Below are positions 16,424 through 25,367 of a stretch of 64,000 nt of DNA, piece by piece (positions within the stretch are counted from its first letter, which is position 1; every line of letters begins with the position of its first letter). Source of the stretch: Roseateles saccharophilus (GTDB lineage Bacteria; Pseudomonadota; Gammaproteobacteria; Burkholderiales; Burkholderiaceae_C). The notes below the pieces were generated by a model. It ran no database searches. It saw only the letters and a list, made by a program, of their open reading frames with translations, and was not told where the DNA came from. The stretch is taken from positions 186,001 to 250,000 of the forward strand of contig NZ_SMBU01000001.1 of the NCBI RefSeq assembly GCF_004342485.1, in the 5' to 3' direction. Made by a program: the position numbers and the translations under genes.

Positions 16424-16934
16424 TTGCACTCCGACCACGGTGTCAGCACGTAGGCGTGTCCTACGCAGCCAGTTTGGCTGTCCGAGCCGCTTGAATGCAG
16501 CATGGCACCTCGACGACCACCGGCGCCGGGTCACCTATACCGACTGCGCGCCGATAGGCCGGATCTTGCAGACCTACTTTGCGTGACTGCCAGCCGGCGA
16601 ACGCCTCGGGCTCCGCGACGGCCGCTGCCGAGATGGGCGCAGCATCCAATGACATCTCCCTCTACCTTTATTGTCATCCCTCTAAGGGGCTTTGCCTCAT
16701 GATGGCCCGCCTCCTGCTTGCCAGGTAGGGGAGCTTCCCTATGCGAACTGCGTTATTCGTCTGGGGAGATGCGCTCTACGCACCGCCCGCTCGGACTGCA
16801 GAACCGACTGTGAACAGAGTCGACCTCGAAGAGTGCGTACGGCTCATGCACGAACGAATGGGCCTGCTTGCGGTGAGTTGGTTCTCTTGGTCATGAGTTA
16901 TCCGATCGCGCAGACAAGGACGGCGCTGGCAACT
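16424..16934. other. Intergenic region between two minus-strand groups
   Basis: About 510 bases that must hold the promoter of the DruE-like operon and the 3' end of the GTPase operon. Apart from a weak 64-codon frame on the minus strand (16461-16655), I see no gene, strong terminator or repeat. Confidence 0.45.
16461..16655 (-). CDS. Possible small protein (64 aa)
   Basis: A weak candidate. The minus-strand frame starts at ATG 16655, preceded closely by AGGTAGAGGGAG, and ends just upstream of the 956-aa gene. The product starts MSLDAAPISAAAVAEPEAF and has a reasonable amino-acid mix, but no recognisable domain. If real it could be a leader gene of the DruE-like operon. High-GC DNA often leaves frames of this length open by chance. 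Confidence 0.25.
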   Translation of the reverse strand: MSLDAAPISAAAVAEPEAFAGWQSRKVGLQDPAYRRAVGIGDPAPVVVEVPCCIQAARTAKLAA

Positions 16935-18608
16935 TTATGCAGGGCTCGCGGCCTCGAGCTGAATGCGCACTTCCTCCACAAGCCCAGACAACCGCTGCGC
17001 AAGCGCTGTCCTGTGGTCGCCGCCGGCCACGATTTCACGGGCTAGGACCGAAGCATCTTTGAGAGGGTTGTCGTAGAGCTGGGCAAGCAGCACGTCACCC
17101 TGCTCGTGTAGCACGGCATCAAACTGGCGGGCGATGTCATTGAAGCTGGCGCGCATGTCGGCGCGCAGCGTGCGAAGCTGCCTTTCGGCCTTTTCCTTCG
17201 CCTCCTCCTCGCGGTAGTTGAAGTAGGCCTCGGCGATTGCCACCAGGGGGCCGGCGACTTTGCTGCCAGCACCTACCCAGCGATCAAGCTTGACCTTGCC
17301 CCACGGCTTGAACTTGCCACCGAAGAACTTGAAGATGCGGGCAAGCACCTCCGTCACCTGCTTGGAGTTTTCGTTGACTGCCTTGGCAGCCTTTCGCACG
17401 CCCTCGGCCACGGCCTTGCGCGTCTTGGGCGAAAGGCCTGCCCCTCCGCTGCCTACGTCCGGCCGCTTGAGGTCGACCTCGAACTCCGCGCGCACCTGCT
17501 GCGCCAGCGCCGAGCCATCGATGTCGTCGAGCCGAGCCATCAGATCGCTGGCCAGCCGCCCGTGAAGAACGTTCAGCTTGTCGCTGACCTCTTGCACGAT
17601 GCGCTGCAAGGCTTGCTCTGCATCGGCTGCCGCGACGTCCATTTCTTCCATGCTGGCACGGTCGTCGAGCAGCTTCAGCAGCTTCTCTGCCGGCTGCACA
17701 AGACGCGCGCGCGCCTCGCTGCGCAGATGGCCCAGTTCTGCACGAGCCCGCCCGCGCTCCTCGTTCAGCGCGAATATTTGCCGCCGCACCAGGTCAGTCG
17801 CACGCGAGCGCGACCCGTCGTCGACGAGCGCTCGGCTGACAGCGTCGTTGAGGATTTCCAATAGCTGCTGAAGGGGACGCCGCTGCTGCGCGATGACACC
17901 GTGCCGATCGCAAAACGCATCGATGGCAGCAATCAACCCCTCGAAGCGCGATGAGGACAACTTGCGGGCGGCCTTCTGCGGATCCTCTGCCTTGCGAGAC
18001 GCCAGGTACTCCCGCGTCGAGACAACCACCGGACCGAAGTCGTCGATCGACAACGGCTGGATCTCCTCAGCCAGCACACCCGAGATGAACTGCGCCGCCT
18101 CTTCCGGCGTGCGGCCCGCCAGATTGAAGCGGTCAAACTTGTTGACCACCAGGAGCATCTGCTGACGCTTGCCCAGGTCGACCGCGGCGCGCATGAAGTA
18201 GGGCAGGCTTTCAGGGTTGAACAGCTCGTTGGAGACCACAAACAGCAGCAGGTCCGCGTCGGTGATTGCCTGCCTGGCGATCTGGTCGTGGTCGGCATGC
18301 CCGGACAAGGTGCCTGGCATGTCGACCAGGAGCAAGTCGCCATAGGGGTACTCGTGCACCTCTGTCGTGGTGACGCCACCGCCAGCAGGCACCTCCAGTC
18401 CAGTCAGCGCTTCGACCAGGCTGCTCTTGCCAACCTCATACACGCCAGCCAGCGCCAGCTTGAGCCGTCCAGGGTCGATGGTCACGCGTGTATCGACGGC
18501 GTCCCTGAGGTCCACGAACTCGGTGCCGGCGGCGTCCAGGGTTGCGAGGGCCTGGGCCTTGAGCGAGCGAGCGGCCTGTTTGGTCTGTTGGTAGCGGGTC
18601 TGGGTCAT
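16935..18608 (-). CDS. Dynamin-like GTPase, partner protein (557 aa)
   Basis: A GTPase domain lies near the N-terminus: G1 loop GVYEVGKS (55-62), conserved threonines at about 80-82, G3 DMPG (96-99) and G4 NKFD (156-159). The following 350 residues are mostly long helices with coiled-coil character, and a short hydrophobic patch (about 440-470, VGAGSKVAGPLVAIAEAYF) could touch membrane. This is the layout of bacterial dynamin-like proteins or LeoA-type GTPases. Its ATG overlaps the stop of the larger GTPase gene (ATGA, 18605-18608), so the two are almost certainly made together and probably form a hetero-oligomer, as paired bacterial dynamins do. A role in membrane remodelling or defence is inferred from family and island context. 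Confidence 0.78.
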   Translation of the reverse strand: MTQTRYQQTKQAARSLKAQALATLDAAGTEFVDLRDAVDTRVTIDPGRLKLALAGVYEVGKSSLVEALTGLEVPAGGGVTTTEVHEYPYGDLLLVDMPGTLSGHADHDQIARQAITDADLLLFVVSNELFNPESLPYFMRAAVDLGKRQQMLLVVNKFDRFNLAGRTPEEAAQFISGVLAEEIQPLSIDDFGPVVVSTREYLASRKAEDPQKAARKLSSSRFEGLIAAIDAFCDRHGVIAQQRRPLQQLLEILNDAVSRALVDDGSRSRATDLVRRQIFALNEERGRARAELGHLRSEARARLVQPAEKLLKLLDDRASMEEMDVAAADAEQALQRIVQEVSDKLNVLHGRLASDLMARLDDIDGSALAQQVRAEFEVDLKRPDVGSGGAGLSPKTRKAVAEGVRKAAKAVNENSKQVTEVLARIFKFFGGKFKPWGKVKLDRWVGAGSKVAGPLVAIAEAYFNYREEEAKEKAERQLRTLRADMRASFNDIARQFDAVLHEQGDVLLAQLYDNPLKDASVLAREIVAGGDHRTALAQRLSGLVEEVRIQLEAASPA

Positions 18609-20956
18609 CTGGATCCTCGGTCAAGTGCGTCCCCGGCTCGCAAAACGATGGGCGTGCCGAGGACTTCTTCTGCAAGCATCAGGTTGCGCCGCTGGCGGCC
18701 GTAGACAGCGCCGGCTTCGCGATGGGGAAGCGTGACCTGCACGCCTTTGCTGGAGGCAACCTCGACGCCGCTGGGTGGAACCCGGCCAGGAGCCAGTGCC
18801 TCGCACACCATTCGCGGCGACAGCCCACTGCCATCGTCCTCGATGACGTCTACCGGATGACCCGTGTGTTCCCGCAGTGTGCGGATGAATTCGCCGCCGC
18901 GCCCGAGCACGAGGCCCATAACGGGGCGTCGCCCATCGCCTCGCACCAAGATCTTGGCGCGGTACTGCATCCATTGCGACGCATCGACCAGCGTGGCCCG
19001 ACCTTCCTGGAAGGCCGGATGCATGGAGCGCAGCAGGGCGTCAAACGACTGCCGGGCGAGCGCGTGACGGGCGCGGTGCAATTCGCCCACAAGCGCGCGG
19101 CCTTGCTGTGAAACGGCCTGCAGCGCTTGCGAGTACGCGTCCAGCAGCTGCTCCACGCCGTCTCGGGTGGGCCTGACGAGCTCGAGCACCCAGGTGGACA
19201 ACTCTTCATGAAGTGCCCGGTGGCGCTCCCACAGGACGTCACGCATCTGCTCACGCAGGCCACGCTGGGCGCCCTTTCGATCCTTCAAGCCGCTGGATGT
19301 CACAAGGTCACCGGCCTTGCTCGCCACGCGGTTCGCGACGTACCCGCCGATCAGCCCGCCAAAAAGACCGAGCAGACCACCGATGGCGGCCCCAACCGGG
19401 CCGCCGATGGCAACACCCGCGGCCGCACCGAGTTCAGCGCCTGCCCAGGCGCCCCCAAGGCTGGCCGCAGCCGTGCCGACCGTACGGATTCCCTTGCCCA
19501 AGCGCAACTTCCATGCGCCGGTGTTTAAGTCGGTGTCGCCAAGGCGGAAGTCGCCCTGATCCTCCGCCGCCGCAAGCGACACCGCCGCAGTCAGGTCTTG
19601 CCCCAGGGAATCCCGGAAGTACTCCAGGTTGCGGCGGGTGCGGTCGATCACATCCTGCTGAATCTCTTTGCGGCGCCTCTCCACCTCGTCCCAGCGACAG
19701 GCCTGTTTGAACGCTTCATTGACCGAGCCGGTACGGTCTTCGCGGGCGAACGCCCAAGCCAGCTCATGAAGCTCATCGTGGACCCTGCGGAAGTGATCCT
19801 TGAATCCCTCCAAGTCCCGCTGCGAATCCAGGACTACGCGGGCGAACAGCCGCCCGGCCTCCTGGCGCTTGCGCGACAACTCCGCAAGCTGCCGCTCGAT
19901 TGCTGGCAATTCAGCCTCAAGGTCCGCAGCAATGCTTTGCGCGTAGTGCTGCAGCGAGTCGAAAGCCGCGGTCGCCCGGATCGATACGCCGCGCTGGTCG
20001 ATGGTGCCGGCGATGTAGCCGATGACATCGTCGATGCGGCTTTCGCGCCAGAGGTACTCGCGCGCTATCGGATCCACGGCGCGCTGCGCCTCGAACGCCG
20101 CATTGGCGCAATACGGGATGACTGTCGCCGGGTCGCCGGGGAATACCTCGCGCAGGCGGTCGCGGATGAAGGAAATCCGCTGCTCCATCTCTTGTGGATC
20201 GAAGGCGTCCTCTGCCTCGCCCAACAGAATGGGATTATTCGCCGCCTTCACGTTCAGCAGCACCACCAGGTGCTTGTTCTGTCCTCGCACCTCGCGCATG
20301 CGCAGGAACAACTCAGGCTCGATAGAGTCGTCGGTGACCACCATGCAGATCAGGTCGGCTCGATCAACGTAGGCCTGTGCGACCCCGTGAAGTTCCTCCC
20401 TGAACCCGAGCAGCCCTGGCGTGTCGATCAGCGTGATGCCGTCCCAGCGCTCGCCGCGCACATTGCGGGTGAAGTCAGGATCCCCGGCGCCAATGGTGCT
20501 GCCGTCTCCGGCCGTGAGTGCCTCGATCGTCGTCGACTTGCCGGCCATGGTCTTGCCAAAGAACATGACCGTGAACTCGTCCAACTCTCGGCGCCGCTGA
20601 CCGTGCGCCAGGCGTAGATCTCCGAAGCGGATGCGGATTCGATCGCGCTTCTCGGTCACCAGAGGCGCGATGGCCTCCTTCACTGCCGCGTCCCGCGTGT
20701 CGCTCATGGCCGCGTGCTGCTTCGCGGCCACGGCCAGTGCCTTGTCAAAGCGCTTCAGGGCCGCCTGGATTTGCTCAAAGACGGGCTCGGCCTCATCGAA
20801 CTTCGAACGCGCCGCCTGGCTGCACCGCGCCAGCGTCTGGGCGAGGTTCACGCGACCCAGGCGCGGCGGCTTGCGCGCCGGCCCACCCTTGCGGACCGGG
20901 GCTTTGCGGCTCTCGATCGACGGCTCTTGGCCTCTGCTTGCCGGCCGATTGGGCAT
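18605..20956 (-). CDS. Large dynamin-like GTPase with glycine-zipper segment and C-terminal NusA-type tandem KH domain (783 aa)
   Basis: Domain order as read: basic N-terminus; helical region (40-125); GTPase with G1 GKTMAGKS (134-141) and G3 DTPG (178-181), while the usual NKxD is replaced by LNVKAAN (234-240); coiled-coil helices (335-450); a glycine-rich hydrophobic segment (about 497-541, with GGPVGAAIGGLLGLFGG) resembling membrane-inserting glycine zippers; another helical part; then two KH-like modules. The first (about 666-722) has GxxG as GRGG (685-688) and ends VCEALAPGRV, close to NusA KH1. The second (about 738-773) reads VTLPHREAGAVYGRQRRNLM, like NusA KH2 with a degraded GxxG. 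It overlaps the downstream GTPase by four bases. GTPase and zipper calls are firm; the KH call is motif reading. Confidence 0.75.
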   Translation of the reverse strand: MPNRPASRGQEPSIESRKAPVRKGGPARKPPRLGRVNLAQTLARCSQAARSKFDEAEPVFEQIQAALKRFDKALAVAAKQHAAMSDTRDAAVKEAIAPLVTEKRDRIRIRFGDLRLAHGQRRRELDEFTVMFFGKTMAGKSTTIEALTAGDGSTIGAGDPDFTRNVRGERWDGITLIDTPGLLGFREELHGVAQAYVDRADLICMVVTDDSIEPELFLRMREVRGQNKHLVVLLNVKAANNPILLGEAEDAFDPQEMEQRISFIRDRLREVFPGDPATVIPYCANAAFEAQRAVDPIAREYLWRESRIDDVIGYIAGTIDQRGVSIRATAAFDSLQHYAQSIAADLEAELPAIERQLAELSRKRQEAGRLFARVVLDSQRDLEGFKDHFRRVHDELHELAWAFAREDRTGSVNEAFKQACRWDEVERRRKEIQQDVIDRTRRNLEYFRDSLGQDLTAAVSLAAAEDQGDFRLGDTDLNTGAWKLRLGKGIRTVGTAAASLGGAWAGAELGAAAGVAIGGPVGAAIGGLLGLFGGLIGGYVANRVASKAGDLVTSSGLKDRKGAQRGLREQMRDVLWERHRALHEELSTWVLELVRPTRDGVEQLLDAYSQALQAVSQQGRALVGELHRARHALARQSFDALLRSMHPAFQEGRATLVDASQWMQYRAKILVRGDGRRPVMGLVLGRGGEFIRTLREHTGHPVDVIEDDGSGLSPRMVCEALAPGRVPPSGVEVASSKGVQVTLPHREAGAVYGRQRRNLMLAEEVLGTPIVLRAGDALDRGSR

Positions 20957-21104
20957 CGTCTTCGCACTCCCTCATGCGTTTATGGCCTAGTGTCGGCCGC
21001 CGCGAGCCGCGACCTCTGCGACTGGCGGGCAACCTGTCGAGCGTCACGTGCGCAGTCGCTAACGCCGTGAACTATTTGACATTCAATCTGCGCCGTGGCT
21101 GGGG

Positions 21105-22289
21105 CTATTCGATGTGGCGGCGCGTGAGGCTGACGAGGAGCGCGCTGGACAGCACGATCCCAAGCAGCCCTTCGAGCACCGCAAGGAATCGCGCGAAACC
21201 CATCGGCGTGATGTCTCCGTATCCGATCGTCGTAAACGTCAGGCCGGAAAAGTAGAGGGCCTCACGGAAGGTCTCAACGTGCTTTTGCTCGAATCTCAAG
21301 TCGCCGTAAAGGTACGCGATAGAAAAAATGAAGATCGTTGCCGCGGCCAAACCCACGATACGCATGGGCTTGACCAATGCTCCAGTCAGGAAGATCAAGG
21401 CAGTCCTGAAGTTGCCGGGACTTTCAGCGAGCGCCCGCTGATACTTCAGCTCCGCCGCCTGTTTTCGGCTGTAGCGGTCCTCGGAATGTTCCTGCAGGAA
21501 GTCCAAGGTCTCGCCGACGCGCCGCGCAGCCTCGCCGCGACTGATCTCATCGGCCGCTTCGTCAAACAACTGGCGCGGTGGGATGCTGAAAGGCTTGAAC
21601 GCAGCGGGGCTACGGCGCAGCCATGTCCATGACTTGGGATGTTGCTGAAGGGAACGCATGTCCACCTGCCCGGGCGGGAACCGAACTGACTTGAATTTGC
21701 CATCGGTAACTTCCAGCGTGCCTAGCTGGTTGTAGGCCACTGACAGCGCATCACAGGTGAGTCGCATCAGCTGCGTGGAGGCGAAGGCACACCCATTCAC
21801 TTGCAAATCGTCGCTCTGAAAATTGTCCAGTCGAAGCAAGGGCGAGCGCACGTCCGTCAGGCTCGCGGGAGACACCGGGAACTCATTGCCGGAGACGATC
21901 AGTCTCTCGCCGACGACGACCGTATCCAGGCTCAGCTTGATGGGACGTTCGATCTTGTTCCCAATGATCAAGGAGCCTAGGAACGCGCAGTCCAGGATGA
22001 TGATGTTGGAGCTGTTCTGGAGGAGCACCTCGTCGCAATCGACGATCACTTCTCGAATCTTGAAGTCTGGGTGGTGCCAGCGGTTCTCATCGTCCAGTCC
22101 AAGATCCTTGGCGGTGACAACTTGGAACTCGGCCTCGCCGTGCTTGATGACCGAGCGCCCGGCGATCCAGTCGCGCAGGCTCTGCTGGTCATGAATTCCG
22201 TTGTCGCGCAGCAGCTCCAGCAAATGGCCCATCTGCTTGACGCGACCTGGACGAGTGCCGTCACCGTTTTCGAAGTACTGCAGTTTCAT
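21105..22289 (-). CDS. Two-TM potassium-channel-like protein with N-terminal beta-helix-like domain (394 aa)
   Basis: The C-terminal part is a KcsA-type pore: TM1 (about 307-330, IVGLAAATIFIFSIAYLYG), pore helix and selectivity filter TTIGYGD (353-359), TM2 (about 365-388). The N-terminal 220 residues are rich in alternating hydrophobics with a repeating feel (IIILDCAFLGSLIIGNKI, LRLDNFQSDDLQVNGCAF) that suggests a right-handed beta-helix or pentapeptide-like sensor domain. Start at 22289 follows GGGAGGGAG with good spacing. It lies 148 bases upstream of the large GTPase gene on the same strand, so the three genes may be one transcription unit. In a defence island a gated channel would suit membrane depolarisation as an effector; that is inference. 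Confidence 0.8.
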   Translation of the reverse strand: MKLQYFENGDGTRPGRVKQMGHLLELLRDNGIHDQQSLRDWIAGRSVIKHGEAEFQVVTAKDLGLDDENRWHHPDFKIREVIVDCDEVLLQNSSNIIILDCAFLGSLIIGNKIERPIKLSLDTVVVGERLIVSGNEFPVSPASLTDVRSPLLRLDNFQSDDLQVNGCAFASTQLMRLTCDALSVAYNQLGTLEVTDGKFKSVRFPPGQVDMRSLQQHPKSWTWLRRSPAAFKPFSIPPRQLFDEAADEISRGEAARRVGETLDFLQEHSEDRYSRKQAAELKYQRALAESPGNFRTALIFLTGALVKPMRIVGLAAATIFIFSIAYLYGDLRFEQKHVETFREALYFSGLTFTTIGYGDITPMGFARFLAVLEGLLGIVLSSALLVSLTRRHIE

Positions 22290-22763
22290 GGAATCTCCCT
22301 CCCACTGGCTGGCGCCGACACATGCTTGACGGTCCGCCGTACGTCGGCACCAGTATCTCCAACGGCGGCCCGTTCCTTGGGTGATTGGCAGGCTCTCAGC
22401 CCGTGACGAAGTGCAGGTCTCAGCGCTTTAAATCGCTCGGCAGGACAGCCTCGCTGCGACAAGCATTCAGCCTCGTGAAAGGCGAAGTCGGTACATTGGT
22501 ATGTGAGACGCCGCTTTCGCGCGCCTCCCTGCTTTTCCTCCCTGAGCAGGAGCCAGATCTGCAAGACAGCGATTCGGCTTTCCGCCCCGGCCTTGCGCCG
22601 GGGTTTTCTTTTTCCGGCACGGGAGCGGCACCCGGTGGACGAAGCTTGCGTTGGCGAAATGGACCTTCGCGCCCGCCACCCTGGTGGCACGGCCACTGTG
22701 GCGCCCGTCGAAACGAGCGCGACCGCCCAGAGCATGAAGGTGCTCCCGCTCAGCTTGACCATC
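22290..22763. other. Intergenic region between the channel gene and flgB
   Basis: No supported gene. A minus-strand frame starts at 22762, overlapping the flgB end, and begins MVKLSGSTFMLWAVALVSTG, which looks like a membrane or signal segment, but the rest is arginine-rich and not protein-like. It may be a decayed gene that once followed flgB. A clear plus-strand terminator lies at 22585-22613. Confidence 0.45.
22585..22613 (+). terminator. Rho-independent terminator, plus strand
   Basis: Perfect 7-bp stem CCCCGGC (22585-22591) with GCCGGGG (22597-22603), loop of five, then TTTTCTTTTT. No plus-strand gene is recognised upstream, so it may be the relic of a lost gene or end an unnoticed small RNA. 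Confidence 0.75.
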
Positions 22764-23171
22764 TCAGCGCGTACCTTTGATGATCTCCAGCATCATCTTT
22801 GCGTGACCACTGATGAACTGCAGAGTTGACTGGTACTTGATTGTGTTCTCGGCAAACGCGGCGCGCTCCCGATCCATATCTACAGTGTTGCGGTCGAGAT
22901 TGGTTTGGCTCGGCATCGCGTACACAAGGTGGCGCTCGACGCGTGCTGCCGTGGCCTGAGCGCTGAGGTCGCCCGCCTTAGCTTGCGCCGCCCCGGCGGA
23001 CGCAATGCCACTTGTAGCGTCGCGCAATGCTTCCGCGAAATCCAGGTCCCGCGCCACATAGCCAGGTGTGTCCGCGTTTGCGATGTTGCTCGCAATCAGG
23101 CGCTGGCGCTCAGCCCTCAAGACCAGAGCCTGAGCATCGAAGTTCATTCCATCGGTCAGTCGATTGATCAT
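22764..23171 (-). CDS. flgB: Flagellar basal-body rod protein FlgB
   Basis: FlgB forms the proximal rod of the flagellar basal body. The 135-aa product has the rod-protein N-terminal signature RLIASNIANADTPGYVARDLDF (about 26-47) and the FlgB-type C-terminus with NTVDMDRERAAFAENTIKY, both needed for rod helix packing. Length is normal. Start at 23171 follows AAGGAAG with good spacing. The usual partner flgC is missing; only fliE lies upstream on the same strand. An orphan rod gene in an accessory region is odd: a remnant of a second flagellar cluster or a recruited module. Confidence 0.88.
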   Translation of the reverse strand: MINRLTDGMNFDAQALVLRAERQRLIASNIANADTPGYVARDLDFAEALRDATSGIASAGAAQAKAGDLSAQATAARVERHLVYAMPSQTNLDRNTVDMDRERAAFAENTIKYQSTLQFISGHAKMMLEIIKGTR

Positions 23172-23321
23172 GGTGCACTTCCTTAGCGATCCGACGAACC
23201 TCGCCCTGCAGGGTCATCAGCTAGAGGTAGAGGATCTTTTCAAGACGGGCGCGCCGCGCGGCCTTCTGGCGATACGCAGATACGGCGGCCAGCCGCACTT
23301 AGCAGGTTGGCGAAGACGCCC

Positions 23322-23630
23322 CTACACCTGCATATTCATGATGTCGCTGTAGGCCTGAACGAGCTTGTTGCGGACCTGCAGCGTGGCCTGCATCGCGATG
23401 CCGGCCTTTTGGCCGGCAACCATCGTTTCCTCAAGACTGACCGTTGGGTTGTCTAAGGTGAACTCGTCCTGAAGCCTTCCCGCCTCCTTCCCTAGCGCGC
23501 TGGTTGTCTTCAGAGCGTCTGCCAGGGCATCCTGGAATCCCGTCTCGTGAACAGGCGTGCTCTTCCGAAGTAGCTGGCTCGCGCGAGTAGCTGACTCGAT
23601 CGAATCCAGCGGTTTCATACTGAGCTCCAT
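23322..23630 (-). CDS. fliE: Flagellar hook-basal body complex protein FliE
   Basis: FliE joins the MS ring to the rod, contacting FlgB. The 102-aa product has the family C-terminus: NPTVSLEETMVAGQKAGIA, then LQVRNKLVQAYSDIMNMQV at the end. Length is normal. The start has an almost perfect ribosome-binding site, AGGAGG, 4 bases before the ATG. It sits 150 bases upstream of flgB on the same strand; FliE and FlgB contact each other in the basal body, so their joint survival without other flagellar genes may be meaningful. Confidence 0.9.
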   Translation of the reverse strand: MELSMKPLDSIESATRASQLLRKSTPVHETGFQDALADALKTTSALGKEAGRLQDEFTLDNPTVSLEETMVAGQKAGIAMQATLQVRNKLVQAYSDIMNMQV

Positions 23631-23717
23631 AGAACCTCCTAGGGTGAATCACTCCAGCTGTTGCGGCAGAGTGGGGTGGGATGGGGTTGCGTGCGACATT
23701 GCCGCCGGCGTTTGCGC

Positions 23718-25343
23718 CTAGTTGGCTGACGCAGCACCGTCCCCCAACTGGAAAGTCGCCACCAGGCCTTGCAGCGTTGCCGCCTGGTCCCTGAGCAGCT
23801 GGGCCGCAGCGCTGGCCTCCTCGACCAGGGCAGCGTTGCTTTGCGTGTCCCGGTCCAGGCCGGTCAGGGCCCCGTGGATGGCATTGACCTCGGACGCCTG
23901 CGACCGGCTGGCCGTGCTGATGCCTTGCATGTCCAGGGCAAGGCCGCGCGCGTACTCGAGGATCCGACCCATCTGGTCGTGCATCCGAGCAGCGCCCTTC
24001 TCGCCTTCCGCGATGGCTTGGACCGACTGCGCGACGACCTGGCGGATTTGCTCGGCCAGGGCCTGGCTGCTTCTGGCAAGCGACCGGACCTCACCGGCGA
24101 CGACCGCAAATCCCCTGCCGGCTTCTCCAGCGCGGGCTGCCTCGACCGCTGCGTTGAGGCTGAGCAGATGACTTTGCGCTGCCAGCCCCTCGATGCTCTC
24201 CACCAGTTCCCGGATGCTCGTCGCTTGCCGGGCCAGTTCCTGCATCGTCACGCGTGCGGCGTTGGCTGTGTCGAAACCGATGCGCCCTGCTTCCGCTGTC
24301 TCGGCGGCCAGCCTCTCCACGGTGATGGCGCTCTGGGCATTGCCGTCCACGGCGTGGCGGATCCGCTCCACACTCGCGCTGGTGGTCTGCAGCGAGGCCG
24401 CCGCGGTCTCCGTTCGATGCGACAGCTCGGTGTTGCCAGCCGCAATCTGCGCGGCCGCCTGCGCCACACCTTCGCTGGCCAGCTGGATCTCCCCGACGAG
24501 CCGAGTCAGGCCGCCGCCGGCGCTGCTCAGAGACGCCAGAAGACGGTCACCGTCGTCACGGCTGCTGGCCAGCAGCGGGTCGGCCTGTGGAAGGCGCAGG
24601 TCGCCCTGGGCGATTCGCCCAGCCCACTCACTGGCCCGTTTCAACCGGCGGCGGATACCGATGGCCTGCAGGCTCGCTGTGGTCGCGGCGAGCAGGAGGC
24701 CCACCAGCCCGACGACCACCAGATGGGTCTTTGCGCCGTCGACGGCATCTCGGCTCGACTGCGCCGCCGCCTGCGCCCGTTGCCGCTCGGCTTGCCGCAG
24801 CTGGGTCACCTGTTCCTGCAGTCCTTGGAACTGCTGGTCGGCGGCCGTCATCAGGCGCTCGGCTGCAGGAAGATCTTTGCCGCCCGTATCGACGGCCTCC
24901 TGGGCCGCCTTGGCGAACGCGTCAAAGGACTGTGTGATGGCCTCGAATCGCCGGTGCTCCCCTTCGTCCCAAAAGCCGCTGTCGGTCTGGGCGTGAAGCA
25001 GGCCTTCGGTCTCCGACTTCAAGGCATGGACACGCCGCGCGCTTTCCGCGACCACATCGGCAGAGAGGCCGGCCGAGGCCTGCGTGAACACCTGATAGCT
25101 CGCTTCCCGAAAGGTCGCGATGCGGACGTCCAGCTCGCCCACGAACTCCGTCGCTGGAAGCCTTTCGTCGTTGAACTCGTCGGCGGCAGCCTGTGCGTTG
25201 GTCAGGCCATGCCAGCCTGCAACGCCCACGAAGGCCAGTGCGGCCGAGGCCAGCAGTGGCGTGATGGCGAGCTTGATCGCGAGAGGGGTGGCACGCCAAC
25301 GGTGTGCGAGTGACGGCCTGCGGTAGGGGAGTTTGGGTGACAT
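23718..25343 (-). CDS. Methyl-accepting chemotaxis protein
   Basis: A 541-aa inner-membrane receptor. TM1 at about 22-45 (IKLAITPLLASAALAFVGVAGW), a periplasmic four-helix-bundle-like domain (about 46-205), TM2 at about 206-226, a HAMP region, then the long cytoplasmic coiled coil. The signalling tip is EAARAGEAGRGFAVVAGEVR followed by SLARSSQAL, the CheA/CheW-binding hairpin. There is no obvious C-terminal pentapeptide for CheR tethering. It lies next to fliE-flgB and a c-di-GMP protein on the same strand, giving a small motility/signalling cluster. The ligand cannot be deduced. Confidence 0.9.
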   Translation of the reverse strand: MSPKLPYRRPSLAHRWRATPLAIKLAITPLLASAALAFVGVAGWHGLTNAQAAADEFNDERLPATEFVGELDVRIATFREASYQVFTQASAGLSADVVAESARRVHALKSETEGLLHAQTDSGFWDEGEHRRFEAITQSFDAFAKAAQEAVDTGGKDLPAAERLMTAADQQFQGLQEQVTQLRQAERQRAQAAAQSSRDAVDGAKTHLVVVGLVGLLLAATTASLQAIGIRRRLKRASEWAGRIAQGDLRLPQADPLLASSRDDGDRLLASLSSAGGGLTRLVGEIQLASEGVAQAAAQIAAGNTELSHRTETAAASLQTTSASVERIRHAVDGNAQSAITVERLAAETAEAGRIGFDTANAARVTMQELARQATSIRELVESIEGLAAQSHLLSLNAAVEAARAGEAGRGFAVVAGEVRSLARSSQALAEQIRQVVAQSVQAIAEGEKGAARMHDQMGRILEYARGLALDMQGISTASRSQASEVNAIHGALTGLDRDTQSNAALVEEASAAAQLLRDQAATLQGLVATFQLGDGAASAN

Positions 25344-25367
25344 GGCAACGCTTTAGCGGCGGGTGAA

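Noticed and set aside
22286-22762. 158-codon minus-strand frame after flgB
   Set aside because: The first 20 residues look membrane-like but the rest is arginine-rich with no similarity to FlgC or another rod protein; noted only as possible decay.
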